Of a stretch of DNA of 64,000 bases, positions 63,294-64,000 are shown one piece after another (the first letter of the stretch is position 1; each line of letters opens with the position of its first letter). This stretch comes from Erigeron canadensis (lineage: Eukaryota; Streptophyta; Magnoliopsida; Asterales; Asteraceae), in contig NC_057762.1 of assembly GCF_010389155.1 (NCBI RefSeq), positions 32,238,055-32,302,054 of the forward strand, read 5' to 3'. Both the position numbers and the translations under genes were made by a program. The notes under the pieces were generated by a model. It saw only the letters and a program-made list of their open reading frames with translations, had not been told where the DNA came from and did not search any database.

Positions 63294-64000
63294 TCATGAT
63301 AACTTTCGCGATAGATTTTTCAATCCACATCCAATGCATTTAAGCATGACAGTGCCTGTTGTTGGTTCTGGCTTGATTACGAATTTAACGCCTAGAAAAT
63401 CTCTGATATTTCTGAGTGTTTCAATACCATAAGGTACGAGCTTTCCTACACGAACTTTTGATACATCTGGTGGGCATAATGCGCAAAGAAGAAATAACAA
63501 ACCCTGCAACACATAATTACGATCAACAAGAAGTACCACAAGTGAGTACAGATTTTCTACAAAGAGCAAAATAGTCATCTTTAGCATTGAAGTACAGATT
63601 TCTGGAGCAAAATGCAAAAAAGTCCAAAATAGCCTTCACTTTTCTTTTTCTATAGCATGCTTAAAAAAGTAAATTTTAAATGACATACATAAACTTTTTA
63701 TAATCTAAATTTTTAAATTTAAGCAAAATTACTGACAATTTATTTAGATATTAATCAGCTCCCTCACCGTCAAAATGTTTTCAAATCATCCTTCTGCCTC
63801 AAATAAATTCATATTAGTTGATTCAATTAAAATTAAAAAGCTGGTAATTAAATTGCACACTTCATCAGAATTTCCCGTTTCCAGAATTCCAAGCTGTAAA
63901 CTACTGTATGCTCTTTAGAACAGCAAAGATTAAGATTTACTGATCCAAAAAGTGATGACCTATACAAGTGTCACAAAGTTCAGATACAAACCTGGTGAGA
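63294..64000 (-). CDS. RCL1: RNA 3'-terminal phosphate cyclase-like protein, C-terminal part
   Basis: The last exon on the minus strand (63503 down to 63294, 210 bp) reads GLLFLLCALCPPDVSKV, VRVGKLVPYGIETLRNIRDF, LGVKFVIKPEPTTGTV and ends GCGLKNLSRKLS, stop. The acceptor is TGTTGCAG. At the window edge, SHQ from the preceding exon (64000-63992) ends at a GTTTGT donor, giving SHQ-GLLFLL in phase. This matches the C terminus of the RCL1 branch of the RNA cyclase family, nucleolar proteins needed for small-subunit rRNA processing, which lack cyclase activity. The rest of the gene lies beyond 64000. After the last exon no other coding sequence occurs before the myosin 3' end, with which it converges. 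Confidence 0.85.
63504..63991 (-). other. Last intron of the RCL1-like gene
   Basis: Donor GTTTGT at the window edge and acceptor TTGCAG at 63504-63509, AT-rich interior, no embedded repeats recognised. An open frame that seems to extend the last exon upstream (to 63617) is intron read-through. Confidence 0.8.

Overview
This is nuclear DNA of a flowering plant. It is AT-rich, with multi-exon genes, canonical GT/AG introns, plant-type families (class XI myosin, UBP12/13, DET2-like reductase) and dense small transposons. The repeats look eudicot, perhaps Asteraceae, but that is only an impression.

Layout. 1-9.3 kb is repeat territory: SINE-like retroposons, two hAT-like elements rich in GGTTTGG, and one apparently complete 5.2-kb Helitron (3539-8761). 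9.3-32.6 kb is a decayed tandem array of genes related to the C-terminal half of ubiquitin-specific protease UBP12/UBP13. Copy A (9332-18206) is a near full-length pseudogene. Copy B (24891-29083) keeps only the last exons but reads as an uninterrupted nine-exon, 215-residue ORF. Copy C (30552-about 32650) keeps only the first exons and is broken. Copies A and C both begin with the same Copia-type gag-like segment where MATH and protease domains would be expected, so the gag-UBP fusion predates the duplication. The array is riddled with nested elements: a Mutator-like element with perfect 9-bp target duplications carrying a hAT element inside it, a foldback element full of ACCGGTGTC palindromes, a SINE with a perfect 20-bp target duplication, and a stack of four (TA)n-bounded foldback elements inside one intron of copy B.

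35.5-41.8 kb holds two intact tandem two-exon genes for 270-residue steroid 5-alpha-reductase (DET2-like) family proteins with similar promoters. 41.8-48 kb is gene-poor and repeat-rich. 49.8-62.5 kb is a complete class XI myosin gene, 38 exons and 1,523 residues by my reconstruction, with every exon junction in phase. At the right edge, on the minus strand, are the last exon and the end of the preceding exon of an RNA 3'-terminal phosphate cyclase-like (RCL1-type) gene, convergent with the myosin gene.

The genes are not an operon or an obvious pathway. The most unusual content is the gag-UBP fusion, the free-standing UBP C-terminal ORF that descends from the same array, and the class of elements sitting in TA microsatellites. 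All family names come from reading the translations; no database search was possible.
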